DNA from: Gammaproteobacteria bacterium | Lineage (GTDB): Bacteria > Pseudomonadota > Gammaproteobacteria > Pseudomonadales > JAUIET01 | Length of the DNA stretch: 64,000 nucleotides | Assembly (NCBI GenBank): GCA_030429735.1 | Contig: JAUIET010000001.1 | Span: 682,001-746,000 of the forward strand | Direction: 5' to 3' | Part shown: positions 37,332 to 45,994 of the stretch, one piece after another | How the letters are laid out: each line of letters begins with the position of its first letter | How positions within the stretch are numbered: the stretch's first letter is position 1 | Notes under the pieces: model-generated | Databases searched by the model: none | The model's input: only the letters and a program-made list of their open reading frames with translations | Told to the model about the DNA's origin: nothing | Translations under genes and position numbers: made by a program

Positions 37332-38032
37332 TGCCGCACACCTTCAAAGTATTATCGTTTGATTTAGACGACACTTTGTGGCCAGTTCGACCGGTGCTTA
37401 TTGCGGCTGAGAAAACCGTAAACCAGTTCTTGCAACATCACTGCCCGCAGCTGTTTCAACGCTTCGACCAGGAAGCAATTATTCAGCGGCGTATTGATCT
37501 GCACAAGCAGCGGCCGGATCTGCACCACCAGATCAGCCAGCTTCGAAAAGAGTCAATTTTTTCTCTGATCCGCGATTGCGGTTATTCAGAGGCTGAAGCG
37601 CACCGTCTTGCCGAGCAGGCGTTCGAGTTGTTTATTGATGCACGACACAAAGTAAGGCTTTACGAAGGTGTGGAAGAAACCCTGGCGATACTGAAAGAAC
37701 GGTTCCAGTTAGTGGCGCTGACCAATGGTAATGCCGATGTCATGCGGCTGGATATCTCGCATTTGTTTGATTTCAGCATCAAGGCCGAAGACATCAACTC
37801 CAGTAAACCTGCAGCACCGCACTTTGAATTAACTCTGCGGGAATTTGATATCGCAGCGCATGAAATGCTGCACGTTGGTGACAATCCTGAGCACGATGTA
37901 CTTGGGGCCCAACAACTTGGTATACCCTGCGCTTGGATTAATGCCAACGGCGACCCCTGGCCGCATGACCAGGCGCCCGATTTAGTGTTGGATTCAGTAA
38001 CCGAGTTACCCGACGCGATCAACGCACTATAA
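37331..38032 (+). CDS. yigB: YigB-type HAD phosphatase
   Basis: A 233-residue HAD-IA phosphatase. Motif I is FDLDDTLW, motif II is ALTNGN, the Lys is in SSKPAAPHFELTL, and motif IV is HVGDNPEHDVLGAQ. YigB in E. coli dephosphorylates the riboflavin intermediate 5-amino-6-(5-phosphoribitylamino)uracil and FMN. It starts in the xerC stop (TGATG) and is the last gene of the lptM-lysA operon. Confidence 0.88.
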   Translation: MPHTFKVLSFDLDDTLWPVRPVLIAAEKTVNQFLQHHCPQLFQRFDQEAIIQRRIDLHKQRPDLHHQISQLRKESIFSLIRDCGYSEAEAHRLAEQAFELFIDARHKVRLYEGVEETLAILKERFQLVALTNGNADVMRLDISHLFDFSIKAEDINSSKPAAPHFELTLREFDIAAHEMLHVGDNPEHDVLGAQQLGIPCAWINANGDPWPHDQAPDLVLDSVTELPDAINAL

Positions 38033-38068
38033 GCCCACCCGCTTGACGAGCAGGCTTATGGGTGTTTT

Positions 38069-38293
38069 CTAAATGGGCTGGCTACCGTAGTCACTGGTAG
38101 GCTTACGGGGCGGATCAGCCATCACATTGGAATCAATCTCGGCGATTTTTCCGCCGCTTTGTAGAAACGCCTCGATTTCTGATTGCATTTTGCTTCGCAG
38201 GCGCACCCGTGTTGCTACGGTACGCGTTTCAGCGTTATCGTCCTTGCTGCCCAGATAGTCTTTGAGCTGGTGCTCAACAGCGGCCGTTTTCAT
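38069..38293 (-). CDS. sutA: SutA-like RNA polymerase-associated regulator
   Basis: A 74-residue acidic-basic protein. The C-terminal part, MQSEIEAFLQSGGKIAEID followed by ANPPRKP-like 'VMADPPRKPTSDYGSQPI', closely follows SutA of Pseudomonas, which binds RNA polymerase and favours ribosomal gene expression in slow growth. The long acidic N-terminal tail of Pseudomonas SutA is mostly missing; the N-terminus here is short (about 27 residues). Location next to glnK agrees with Pseudomonas. Confidence 0.8.
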   Translation of the reverse strand: MKTAAVEHQLKDYLGSKDDNAETRTVATRVRLRSKMQSEIEAFLQSGGKIAEIDSNVMADPPRKPTSDYGSQPI

Positions 38294-38434
38294 GCTCTGT
38301 TATCCCCACTTGATGGTCAATTGATCTATTTTTGTACTAACGCGTTGTGCTTGCTGGCACGTTGCAACAGCGCGTTTATACCGCCTTAAAAAAAGGCAGA
38401 CTCTATGTATAGACCAGGTGGAGAGAAATGCAAA

Positions 38435-38463
38435 AAAAACCGGCGATAAGTGCGCCGGTTTTT
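38435..38463. terminator. Bidirectional intrinsic terminator next to glnK
   Basis: AACCGGCG (38438-38445) and CGCCGGTT (38453-38460) form a perfect eight-pair stem, extended by A-T pairs, with a seven-base loop. It has A-runs before and T-runs after, so it can stop transcription on either strand. It lies 22 bases beyond the glnK stop. Confidence 0.85.
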
Positions 38464-38484
38464 CAGTCCTTTTGAGGTGTAAAG

Positions 38485-39574
<1,090 letters not shown>

Positions 39575-39832
39575 GTTGATCTCCAAAGAGTCGGGCAACT
39601 GGCCCGTTTAAGTTAATGATGGGTAGCAATTAGCAGGTACTGTGCCAGTTAACGTTTATATCGCTAATTCAATGGCTTACGAGACTTACTCTGCGATTAT
39701 TCAGCGTATTTCGCGCCAAAATATGCCCGTGCACTGGAATGGCGCACCAAAATCTATCATTACTGGTCATGCTGACGCCCACTGCGCTGCGCAGTTGGGT
39801 AGAATAGGCAATCTTCCAAGATTGCTTCACCC

Positions 39833-40102
39833 ATGATTAGAGAACGCATTATTCAGCAACTCAGCGACCAGCTGGGCCAATTGTTTACCAGCATAAGCGG
39901 CGGCGACAGCCCAACCGCCACTGACGCTCGCAACGAATTGCAAAAAAGCGTACAGTCCGTTGTACAAAATGTATTCAGCAAGCTGGACCTTGTTACTCGC
40001 GAGGAGTTTGACGCACAACAGGATGTGTTGCGTAAAACGCGTGGTCGAGTTGAAGAACTGGAGCAGGAGCTTGAGCAGATCAGTCGTTCGCTGAATTCAT
40101 AA
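39833..40102 (+). CDS. ubiK: Ubiquinone biosynthesis accessory factor UbiK
   Basis: An 89-residue helical protein of the BMFP family. LTREEFDAQQDVLRKTRGRVEELEQELEQI is the conserved C-terminal coiled coil that trimerises; LVTREEFDAQ is its signature. UbiK helps the soluble ubiquinone-synthesis complex for aerobic growth. It lies upstream of comM, as in many gammaproteobacteria. Confidence 0.93.
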   Translation: MIRERIIQQLSDQLGQLFTSISGGDSPTATDARNELQKSVQSVVQNVFSKLDLVTREEFDAQQDVLRKTRGRVEELEQELEQISRSLNS

Positions 40103-40155
40103 ACACCGGCCGGGGGCCGGCGTATTCCAAGACGTGTATCCATGGAGGGATCAAT

Positions 40156-41658
40156 ATGTCTATCGCTGTTGTACACACGCGCGCGCAAATAGGAATAGAT
40201 GCACCACGCGTTGCCGTAGAAACGCATTTATCCAACGGGCTGCCCGCGTTCAATATTGTCGGTCTGGCGCAAACAGCCGTTAAAGAAAGCAAAGACCGGG
40301 TACGCAGCGCATTACTTAATGCGCATTTCGAATTCCCCGACACTCGGATCACAGTGAACCTGGCCCCCGCTGACATCCCAAAGCACGGTGGTCGCTATGA
40401 TCTGGCCATCGCACTTGGTGTGCTGGTAGCCTCCGGCCAGTTGCCTGAGCAGGCACTGAGTGACAGCGAGTTTTACGCTGAGCTGGGCCTGAATGGCGAG
40501 TTGCGTCATGTAAAAGGCCTGTTGCCGGCCTTGATAGCAGGCGCGCACGCCGGCAAGACGCTGTTTGTGCCATCAGGCAATGCCAGTGAAGCCGGCATTC
40601 TGAACCACAGCGACACGTTTGCCGCCGCGCATTTGCTGGAGCTATGCGCGCACCTTAACGGGAATAACCGTTTATCTCCGGTGCCAACCACAAGCCTGCA
40701 ATCCAGCGCACGCGCACATGGCGACTTTGCTGACGTAAAAGGCCAGTTTATGGCGAAACGCGCCATAGAGATTGCCGCTGCCGGGCGCCACAACCTGCTG
40801 TTTACCGGTCCACCAGGCACGGGCAAAACCATGCTTGCCAGTCGCATGCCGGGTATTTTGCCTGAGCTAGGCAGTGACCAAGCCCTGCAGGTGGCCTCTA
40901 TTCATTCCCTCACAGTCAGCAGCAACTTCATACCGTTCAGCTGCTCGCCGCCGTTTCGCGCACCGCACCACAGCGCCTCCGCTACCGCCATGGTGGGCGG
41001 AGGCAGCCATCCCCGCCCCGGCGAGATTTCCATGGCCCACAATGGCGTGCTGTTTCTCGATGAGTTTCCCGAATTCCCTCGCAGTGTGGTTGAAGTGCTG
41101 CGCGAGCCGATGGAAAGTGGGGAAATCTGTATATCGCGTGCCCGTGAGCAAGTCACCTACCCATGCCGTTTTCAGCTTATTGCTGCAAGAAACCCTTGCC
41201 CATGCGGCTACGACGGCGATCAGCGCGTGCAATGCCGCTGCACACCGGAACAGATTGCCCGCTACAATCGCAAACTGTCCGGACCACTGCTGGATCGAAT
41301 AGACCTGCATGTATCTGTTAGTCGGGTATCGCCCAGAGAATTTGACGGCAGCGACTGCCAGGAAGAAAGCAGTGCTACCGTGCTCAAGCGCGTGAAAGCC
41401 GCTCGCGCCATTCAATTGCTGCGCCAGGGCTGCCTGAACAACGACCTGAGCAGCCCGCAAATTCGCGATCTATGCACCCTAGCTGACGCAGAGCAAGAAT
41501 TGCTGTACACCGCCAGCGAACAACTCAATTTGTCAGCACGGGCGTATTACAAGGTGCTGAAAGTGGCACGAACCATTGCGGATATGAAAGGGGAGGGGGG
41601 GATCAGCAAAGCAGCGTTATTGGAGGCGATGGGGTATAGGGCGGTGGTGGAGTTGTAG
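40156..41658 (+). CDS. comM: ComM/YifB Mg-chelatase-like AAA+ helicase
   Basis: A 500-residue AAA+ protein. It has an N-terminal Lon-S5-like domain (LPAFNIVGLAQTAVKESKDRVRSALLN), the P-loop FTGPPGTGKTMLA, Walker B NGVLFLDEFPEFPR and a C-terminal Mg_chelatase_C helical domain. ComM is a branch-migration helicase that extends recombination during natural transformation. The last 50 bases of the gene differ from the conserved part in base usage. The preceding 95 bases recur at 45,995, so the tail appears to have been supplied by an inserted element (see findings). Confidence 0.95.
   Translation: MSIAVVHTRAQIGIDAPRVAVETHLSNGLPAFNIVGLAQTAVKESKDRVRSALLNAHFEFPDTRITVNLAPADIPKHGGRYDLAIALGVLVASGQLPEQALSDSEFYAELGLNGELRHVKGLLPALIAGAHAGKTLFVPSGNASEAGILNHSDTFAAAHLLELCAHLNGNNRLSPVPTTSLQSSARAHGDFADVKGQFMAKRAIEIAAAGRHNLLFTGPPGTGKTMLASRMPGILPELGSDQALQVASIHSLTVSSNFIPFSCSPPFRAPHHSASATAMVGGGSHPRPGEISMAHNGVLFLDEFPEFPRSVVEVLREPMESGEICISRAREQVTYPCRFQLIAARNPCPCGYDGDQRVQCRCTPEQIARYNRKLSGPLLDRIDLHVSVSRVSPREFDGSDCQEESSATVLKRVKAARAIQLLRQGCLNNDLSSPQIRDLCTLADAEQELLYTASEQLNLSARAYYKVLKVARTIADMKGEGGISKAALLEAMGYRAVVEL
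41515..41609 (+). repeat. comM-tail direct repeat, copy A (in the intact gene)
   Basis: Ninety-five bases of comM, starting AGCGAACAACTCAATTTGTC and ending at ATCAGCAA, are repeated at 45,995-46,090 with two substitutions and one inserted T. Part of the same sequence recurs at about 46,882. This copy is joined to a tail that keeps the comM frame open to 41,658. Confidence 0.92.
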
Positions 41659-41797
41659 TATTGCTGGTTGTAGTCTCCGATCAAAGGGAGGGTTAGAGCC
41701 CTAAAAAAGCTCCCCGTAGAATTATTGTGGATATTGTTCGCAGCTAACCTTTTGTAACATCTGTAACAGAAGGGCAAATATTGGCGTCAATCCAAAT

Positions 41798-41812
41798 TCA
41801 AAGACTTGACCC
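41798..41812. repeat. REP-like inverted repeat, left arm
   Basis: TCAAAGACTTGACCC. Its reverse complement GGGTCAAGTCTTTGA matches 42594-42608 at 14 of 15 bases. The two arms bracket the RelE/HTH toxin-antitoxin pair. A second partial copy (TTGACCCCAAAAAT tandemly repeated at 41806-41833) follows directly. Confidence 0.7.
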
Positions 41813-41862
41813 CAAAAATTTGACCCCAAAAATTTCACTTGATACCGGAGTCTGTCATGGTG

Positions 41863-42234
41863 CTAGAGCAACCTTCGATAATCGCAGTTCAGGATAGCCG
41901 CTAGCTTCTTTGCGTTCGCTTTACCCAACACGCGCTTGTTGTTCTCCATCTCCGACAGATGATGTTGTCGAAGGCCTGCCCGTTCAGCCAATGTCGACTG
42001 TGTCAGATCAGCGCGTAGGCGGTACAAACGCAGATAGTATCCGGGTGTACGGTACTGATCACCGTGGCGGCGCTTAGCCTCTGCATGCACGTGCTTGGCC
42101 GGTATCCGGTCTTCCTGTTGGTATTGATCCAGCGTTGTGCGAATCATCTTCTTCAGACGCGCTTTATTCACTTTACCGCTGGGTGTCACCACCACATCGC
42201 CCAGGTCGTGATGGATTGTCAGTGCTTGATTCAT
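41863..42234 (-). CDS. XRE-family antitoxin
   Basis: A 123-residue protein whose C-terminal half is a helix-turn-helix of the XRE class (YLRLYRLRADLTQSTLAERAGLRQHHLSEMENNKRVLGKANAKKLAAIL). The N-terminal half (MNQALTIHHDLGDVVVTPSGKVNKARLKKMIR) probably binds the toxin. It overlaps the RelE/ParE toxin by four bases and follows it, a HigBA-like order. It would neutralise the toxin and repress the operator at 42509-42525. Confidence 0.82.
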   Translation of the reverse strand: MNQALTIHHDLGDVVVTPSGKVNKARLKKMIRTTLDQYQQEDRIPAKHVHAEAKRRHGDQYRTPGYYLRLYRLRADLTQSTLAERAGLRQHHLSEMENNKRVLGKANAKKLAAILNCDYRRLL

Positions 42235-42497
42235 CGATACGCCTCCCGTCGGTGCCCGATATAAAAAACTTCTATTTCCAGAACCTGTTCATCCGTTACG
42301 CGATACCGCAACCGGTAGCGATAATTCAGACGCAAGCGATATTCGTCTTCATCCGTTTTCAGGGTATCCCACCCAGTCGGATTGATGCCTTCCGCTTCCA
42401 GATCCTCCACAGCGAGGTCCGTCAGATCCTGAACAGACTGCGGTAACTTTTTCAGTTGTTTGTGCGCTTTGCGTGTCAGGTAAACGGTCCAGCTCAT
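42231..42497 (-). CDS. RelE/ParE family toxin
   Basis: An 88-residue toxin-like protein. MSWTVYLTRKAHKQLKKLPQ at the start and YRLRLNYRYRLRYRVTDEQVLEIEVFYIGHRREAY at the end are the RelE/ParE layout; the final HRREAYR resembles the catalytic/binding end of the family. The ATG at 42497 is preferred to an in-frame TTG at 42515. It precedes its antitoxin gene. mRNA cleavage versus gyrase inhibition cannot be decided from sequence. Confidence 0.85.
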   Translation of the reverse strand: MSWTVYLTRKAHKQLKKLPQSVQDLTDLAVEDLEAEGINPTGWDTLKTDEDEYRLRLNYRYRLRYRVTDEQVLEIEVFYIGHRREAYR

Positions 42498-42508
42498 GGG
42501 TTTAGTAT

Positions 42509-42525
42509 ATACCAATTATTGGTAT
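42509..42525. promoter_or_regulatory. Operator of the RelE/HTH pair
   Basis: ATACCAAT T ATTGGTAT: a perfect inverted repeat with eight-base arms and a one-base centre, starting 12 bases before the toxin ATG. This is the expected place for autorepression by the XRE antitoxin. Confidence 0.7.
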
Positions 42526-42593
42526 GTCGCATTATCAAGTTCAACAGCCCGCCAACCTCTGTTGTTCACCTAAAGAGCGATAACAAGATAATA

Positions 42594-42608
42594 GGGTCAG
42601 GTCTTTGA
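42594..42608. repeat. REP-like inverted repeat, right arm
   Basis: GGGTCAGGTCTTTGA, in inverted orientation to 41798-41812 (14 of 15 bases). It lies 57 bases before the collapsed REP-associated transposase, consistent with it being a target of that enzyme family. Confidence 0.7.
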
Positions 42609-42664
42609 TTTATGGCCGCAATTATATAGAATGTGCAGAAAGTAAACAAAGAAGTTAACACACA

Positions 42665-42851
42665 ATGGCACGCCCCCGGCGCCTGGAATTCGCTGGCGCG
42701 GTATATTGTGCTCAACCCTGTTCGCGCTGGCATGGTGCGGGCAGCGAAGGACTGGCCGTGGAGCAGCTATCGCGCTACGGCAGGCAGCGCCGCTGCCCGT
42801 ATTTGTTTACACTGTGATTGGATACTGGCGGCCTTTGGCAAGCGCAAATAG
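42665..42851 (+). pseudogene. REP-associated tyrosine transposase (RAYT), internally deleted
   Basis: The first 14 codons from ATG 42665 read MARPRRLEFAGAVY, the usual start of RAYT (Y1 transposase-related) proteins. Right at that point the reading frame switches to one that encodes RYIVLNPVRAGMVRAAKDWP and WSSYRATAG, ending DWILAAFGKRK, the usual RAYT C-terminus. The catalytic HUH/Tyr core between them is gone. CTGGCGCGGTATAT lies at the junction and may be the microhomology used for the deletion. These enzymes move REP sequences; REP-like arms flank the neighbouring toxin-antitoxin pair. The remnant cannot be functional. Confidence 0.78.
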
Positions 42852-42870
42852 CGATAAGGAGCTCAGAAAC

Positions 42871-43878
42871 GTGTCGGAGAAAGTCCGGGTCGGCGGCCTG
42901 CGCGGTTACAAAGAACTGGTCAAACGACTCGGTGGCGACCCGCAGCACTTTACCCGCGACTGCGGTATTCCCGACGGTCTGCTGGATGACGAGGACGCGA
43001 CGATGCCCTACCGCCAGCTCATCCAGTTGATGGAGATGACTGCGGCGGAACTGGAGATGCCGGATTTCGGACTGCGACTGTCGTCCGAACAGGACATCGG
43101 TATCCTCGGCCCACTGGCAGTGGCCATGCAGAATTCCGCGACCGTGGAGCAGGCAGTGCGCTGTGCCGCAACTTATCTGTTCGTGCAGAGCCCCGCGCTG
43201 TCGTTGGAGATCGAAGAGCTGACCAACAGCACGCGACTGCGGCTGAATATCAACTTGAGCCAGATGCCTCACCAGGCGATGTGCCAGGCGGAGGACCTGG
43301 GCATAGGCGTGGTCCATGGCGTGCTGGCCCGGCTTGCGCAGGACGCCTACAGACCATTGCGGGTGGAGTTGCCTCACCCACCGCTCAGCCCGGCATCCCG
43401 GTATGAGCAGCACTTCGGCGCGCCGGTGAGCTTCAACTGCACTGCCAACGCCCTCTATGTCTCCCGCGAAACGCTGCGCACCAGCCTGTTGCATCGCAGC
43501 GAGCAGTTGCACCAGATGGCGGAGGACTACCTCAACGTGCAATCGCCCTCGCCAGACGGCCTGGTGGCCGCCCGGGTGGAGACTGCCATCCGTAAGACCC
43601 TGGGTACCGAAAGCTGCAATCGCGAATCGGTCTCCCGGGCCATGGCAATGCACCCTCGCACTTTGCAGCGGCGCCTGAAGCAGGAGAATACCAGCTTCGA
43701 AGACATCCGTGACCGGATCCGACGGGAGACCGTGGAGCACTGCCTGCGCCACACCAACATGCCCCTGTCTCAAGTGGCTGGCCTGGTCGGCTACGCCGAG
43801 CAGGCCATTCTCAGTCGCAGCTGCAGGCGTTGGTTCGGGCAATCACCCAGGCGAATTCGCAATGCGGCATTACAATAA
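42871..43878 (+). CDS. AraC family transcriptional regulator
   Basis: A 335-residue regulator with the large N-terminal effector-binding domain of the OruR/ArgR-like AraC group (about residues 20-200) and a C-terminal double helix-turn-helix (SVSRAMAMHPRTLQRRLKQE; PLSQVAGLVGYAEQAILSRS, RRWFGQSPRRIR). The start is a GTG at 42871 with an AAGGAG ribosome site, although the frame is open to 42706 through the transposase remnant. It lies upstream of two dehydrogenase genes on the same strand and probably controls them. In helix 6, AILSRSCRRW departs from the usual SAFSRAFRRW but the frame is intact. Confidence 0.87.
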   Translation: MSEKVRVGGLRGYKELVKRLGGDPQHFTRDCGIPDGLLDDEDATMPYRQLIQLMEMTAAELEMPDFGLRLSSEQDIGILGPLAVAMQNSATVEQAVRCAATYLFVQSPALSLEIEELTNSTRLRLNINLSQMPHQAMCQAEDLGIGVVHGVLARLAQDAYRPLRVELPHPPLSPASRYEQHFGAPVSFNCTANALYVSRETLRTSLLHRSEQLHQMAEDYLNVQSPSPDGLVAARVETAIRKTLGTESCNRESVSRAMAMHPRTLQRRLKQENTSFEDIRDRIRRETVEHCLRHTNMPLSQVAGLVGYAEQAILSRSCRRWFGQSPRRIRNAALQ

Positions 43879-44040
43879 ATCTCCGACCTTTCCCCGGGCG
43901 CAATTATCGCAGCGCCGATTGTCTCGAAAAATCAAAATAATGTCTCCAAAGGTCGCGAAGCTGCTGCTGAACCCGGCTAGGGTAGGTCCAACATCACCAC
44001 AACAAGGCACCAGCGCCAACTCGAAGAGAGGTTTAAACCC

Positions 44041-44154
44041 ATGCCATTACCCGAAATCCGTAATCGCAGGGCGTCAAGCCCCGCTAAGTCAAACCGGGCG
44101 GAGGCGACCGGTACAGCGTCGACAGCTCAGGGAGCAGATACATGGAAACAATGA
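44041..44154 (+). CDS. Possible 37-residue leader ORF before the dehydrogenase
   Basis: MPLPEIRNRRASSPAKSNRA begins an open frame of 37 codons with a GAGAGG ribosome site about ten bases upstream. Its stop overlaps the start of the next gene by 13 bases. It matches nothing I recognise. It may be a coupling leader, the remnant of a lost gene, or chance. The rest of the 43,879-44,141 gap shows no other gene. Confidence 0.25.
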   Translation: MPLPEIRNRRASSPAKSNRAEATGTASTAQGADTWKQ

Positions 44155-45158
44155 AAGCCGCCGTACTCCATGGTGACCGCGATCTGCGGATTGCCGACAT
44201 TCCAAAGCCGCAGGTACCCGACAACGGCGTGCTGGTTAAAGTGATGAGCGTTGGTGTTTGCGGAACAGACCTCCACACTTACAAGCTGGGTATGTTCCGG
44301 GAAATGGCACTGCCTCAGGACGATGGCAGCATCCTTTTCGGCCACGAGTTTGCTGGCGACGTGGTGGCAGTTGGCGAGAACGCCAGGGCTGGGGACGTCC
44401 GGGTCGGTGAACGGGTGGTGGGCGTAGCCCTGGGCGCTTACGCGGAATACTGCCAGGTAACGCCGATGGTTGGCGATACGCCATTGCTCGCCAAACTGCC
44501 AGACAACGTCTCCTATGAGGAGGCGGCCACCCTCGAGCCGCTGACCGTGTCGATGAGTGCCGTGCTCAAGGGCGGTCTGCAGGGCGGCGAGAAAGTACTG
44601 ATCACCGGTGCCGGCATGATCGGCCTCGGTTGTGTGCAGGTCATCAAGGCGCTGCATCCTGACTGTGAGGTGATCATATCCGATGTGGCGGAAAAACGCC
44701 TGGCCATGGCGAAAGAATTCGGCGCGGACCGCACCATCAATGTCGCGGATGAAGATCTGGTGGCCACAATGAAGACGCTCACAGGTGAAGAGCACGTGCT
44801 TTACAACAGCACTACTTCGGCCAATATTGATGTCGCTATCGAGGCCTCCGGGCTGGCCGGCCCGCTCAACCAGTGTCTTGAGGTTCTCAAACCCAATTCC
44901 GGCAAACTGGTAATAGTTGCTCTATACGAGAATCGCCCGGAGGCGGATTTGAACCAGGTCGTCAGTAAAAACCTCTCTGTCACGGGGGTTCTGGGCTATA
45001 CCCAGGAACTGGTTGATGAGTGTCTGGCACTGATCGCGCAAGGCAAGGTTGATCGCAAGGCACTGATCACCCACAAATACGCTCTGACAGAAGCTGCGGA
45101 CGCTTTCGAGGCACAGCTCAAAACCGGAGAGACCCTGAAGGCCATTATCAAACCCTAA
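44142..45158 (+). CDS. Zinc-type alcohol dehydrogenase, 2,3-butanediol dehydrogenase-like
   Basis: A 338-residue medium-chain dehydrogenase. VGVCGTDLHTY and FGHEFAGDVVAVGENA give the catalytic-zinc Cys and His/Glu; ITGAGMIGLGCVQVIKAL is the NAD(P)-binding Rossmann motif. The four-Cys structural zinc loop is absent. It is closest in appearance to the (R,R)-butanediol/threonine dehydrogenase group. The next gene encodes a short-chain acetoin/diacetyl reductase-like enzyme and an AraC regulator lies upstream, so the set may handle a diol or alpha-hydroxyketone. GGAG before ATG 44142 supports the start. Substrate is inferred. Confidence 0.85.
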   Translation: METMKAAVLHGDRDLRIADIPKPQVPDNGVLVKVMSVGVCGTDLHTYKLGMFREMALPQDDGSILFGHEFAGDVVAVGENARAGDVRVGERVVGVALGAYAEYCQVTPMVGDTPLLAKLPDNVSYEEAATLEPLTVSMSAVLKGGLQGGEKVLITGAGMIGLGCVQVIKALHPDCEVIISDVAEKRLAMAKEFGADRTINVADEDLVATMKTLTGEEHVLYNSTTSANIDVAIEASGLAGPLNQCLEVLKPNSGKLVIVALYENRPEADLNQVVSKNLSVTGVLGYTQELVDECLALIAQGKVDRKALITHKYALTEAADAFEAQLKTGETLKAIIKP

Positions 45159-45183
45159 CCTGCATACAACAAAGTAGCACAGC

Positions 45184-45960
45184 ATGACAAAGGGCAAAGT
45201 AGCACTGGTCACCGGGGCCGGACTCGGTATCGGCAAGGCAATCGCGGAGCGACTGGCGCGAGACGGTTTTGCAGTAGCCATTAACGATGTGAGTGTCGAC
45301 AGCGCCGAAGCCTGCGTCGAGGCCTTGCGTGCAAGCGGCGCCACCGCGACCGCTGTACCGGCGGATGTCAGCAACCGGGACCAGGTTTTCGACATGGTGG
45401 TCAACACCGTTGCGGATCTGGGTCGCCTGGACGTTATGGTTTCCAACGCTGGCATTGTGCAGGTGGACCCTATCCTGGCGATCACCGAAAACGATTTCGA
45501 CAAATTGTACGCCATCAATGTAAAGGGGGTACTGTGGTGCGCTCAGGCTGCGGCCCAGCAGATGATCGCGCAGGGCCGTGGTGGCAAAATCATAAATGCC
45601 GCCAGCGCCGCTGCTCACACCAGCCACGCCGTGCTGGGCACCTACGGTTCCTCGAAGTTCTGCGTGCGTGCTCTCACTCACGTGATGGCGCAGGAATTCG
45701 CAGCCCACGGCATCACCGTCAACGCCTACTGCCCGGGCATCGTAGATACCGGTATGTGGGACACCATCGACAGCCGCGCGGCAGAAGTGCTGGGCATTCC
45801 CGAGGGCGCGATGAAGCAGAAGGCGCTGGACGGTATTGTTCTGGGTCGCATGCAGACCCCGGAAGACGTGGCGAATCTCGTTTCGTTTCTGGCAGGCTCT
45901 GACAGCGATTATGTGACGGGTCAGAATATACTGACCGATGGTGGCATGGTGATGATCTGA
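45184..45960 (+). CDS. Short-chain dehydrogenase, acetoin/diacetyl reductase-like
   Basis: A 258-residue SDR. TGAGLGIGKAIA binds NAD(P), VSNAGIV is the NAG motif, and the catalytic Ser-Tyr-Lys are in INAASAAAHTSHAVLGTYGSSK. PGIVDTGMWDTID and NILTDGGMVM match the acetoin reductase (BudC-like) group. It is 25 bases after the zinc dehydrogenase and probably co-transcribed. Downstream, within 15 bases of the stop, begins the scar and the second comM-tail copy, which is the right edge of the inserted block. Confidence 0.87.
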   Translation: MTKGKVALVTGAGLGIGKAIAERLARDGFAVAINDVSVDSAEACVEALRASGATATAVPADVSNRDQVFDMVVNTVADLGRLDVMVSNAGIVQVDPILAITENDFDKLYAINVKGVLWCAQAAAQQMIAQGRGGKIINAASAAAHTSHAVLGTYGSSKFCVRALTHVMAQEFAAHGITVNAYCPGIVDTGMWDTIDSRAAEVLGIPEGAMKQKALDGIVLGRMQTPEDVANLVSFLAGSDSDYVTGQNILTDGGMVMI

Positions 45961-45974
45961 CACCCACTCCAACC

Positions 45975-45994
45975 GTTAATCCGTTTGTAACTTA
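45975..45994 (+). repeat. vapC 3' scar preceding comM-tail copy B
   Basis: GTTAATCCGTTTGTAACTTA here is identical to the last codons of the vapC gene at 46,861-46,880 (V-N-P-F-V-T-stop). Together with the comM-tail bases that follow, 35 consecutive bases match (45975-46009 and 46861-46895). No other vapC sequence is present at this place. Confidence 0.85.

Noticed and set aside
39642-39836. A 64-codon frame upstream of ubiK.
   Set aside because: No ribosome site and no family resemblance; it ends on top of the ubiK start. Treated as intergenic.
41596-41601. The run of G in comM as a phase-variable tract.
   Set aside because: Six G is short for slippage control, and the one-base difference in copy B is an inserted T before the run, not a change in G number.
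42775-43842. A 355-codon open frame on the minus strand opposite the AraC gene.
   Set aside because: The plus-strand AraC frame has clear domain motifs. The antisense frame has no recognisable motif and arises from GC-rich codon structure.
43790-43850. A possible frameshift in the last helix-turn-helix of the AraC regulator (AILSRSCRRW).
   Set aside because: The following WFGQSPRRIR is in the same frame at the right distance, so this is substitution rather than frameshift.
45148-45972. A 274-codon minus-strand frame opposite the SDR gene.
   Set aside because: The SDR motifs are unambiguous on the plus strand; this is an antisense shadow.
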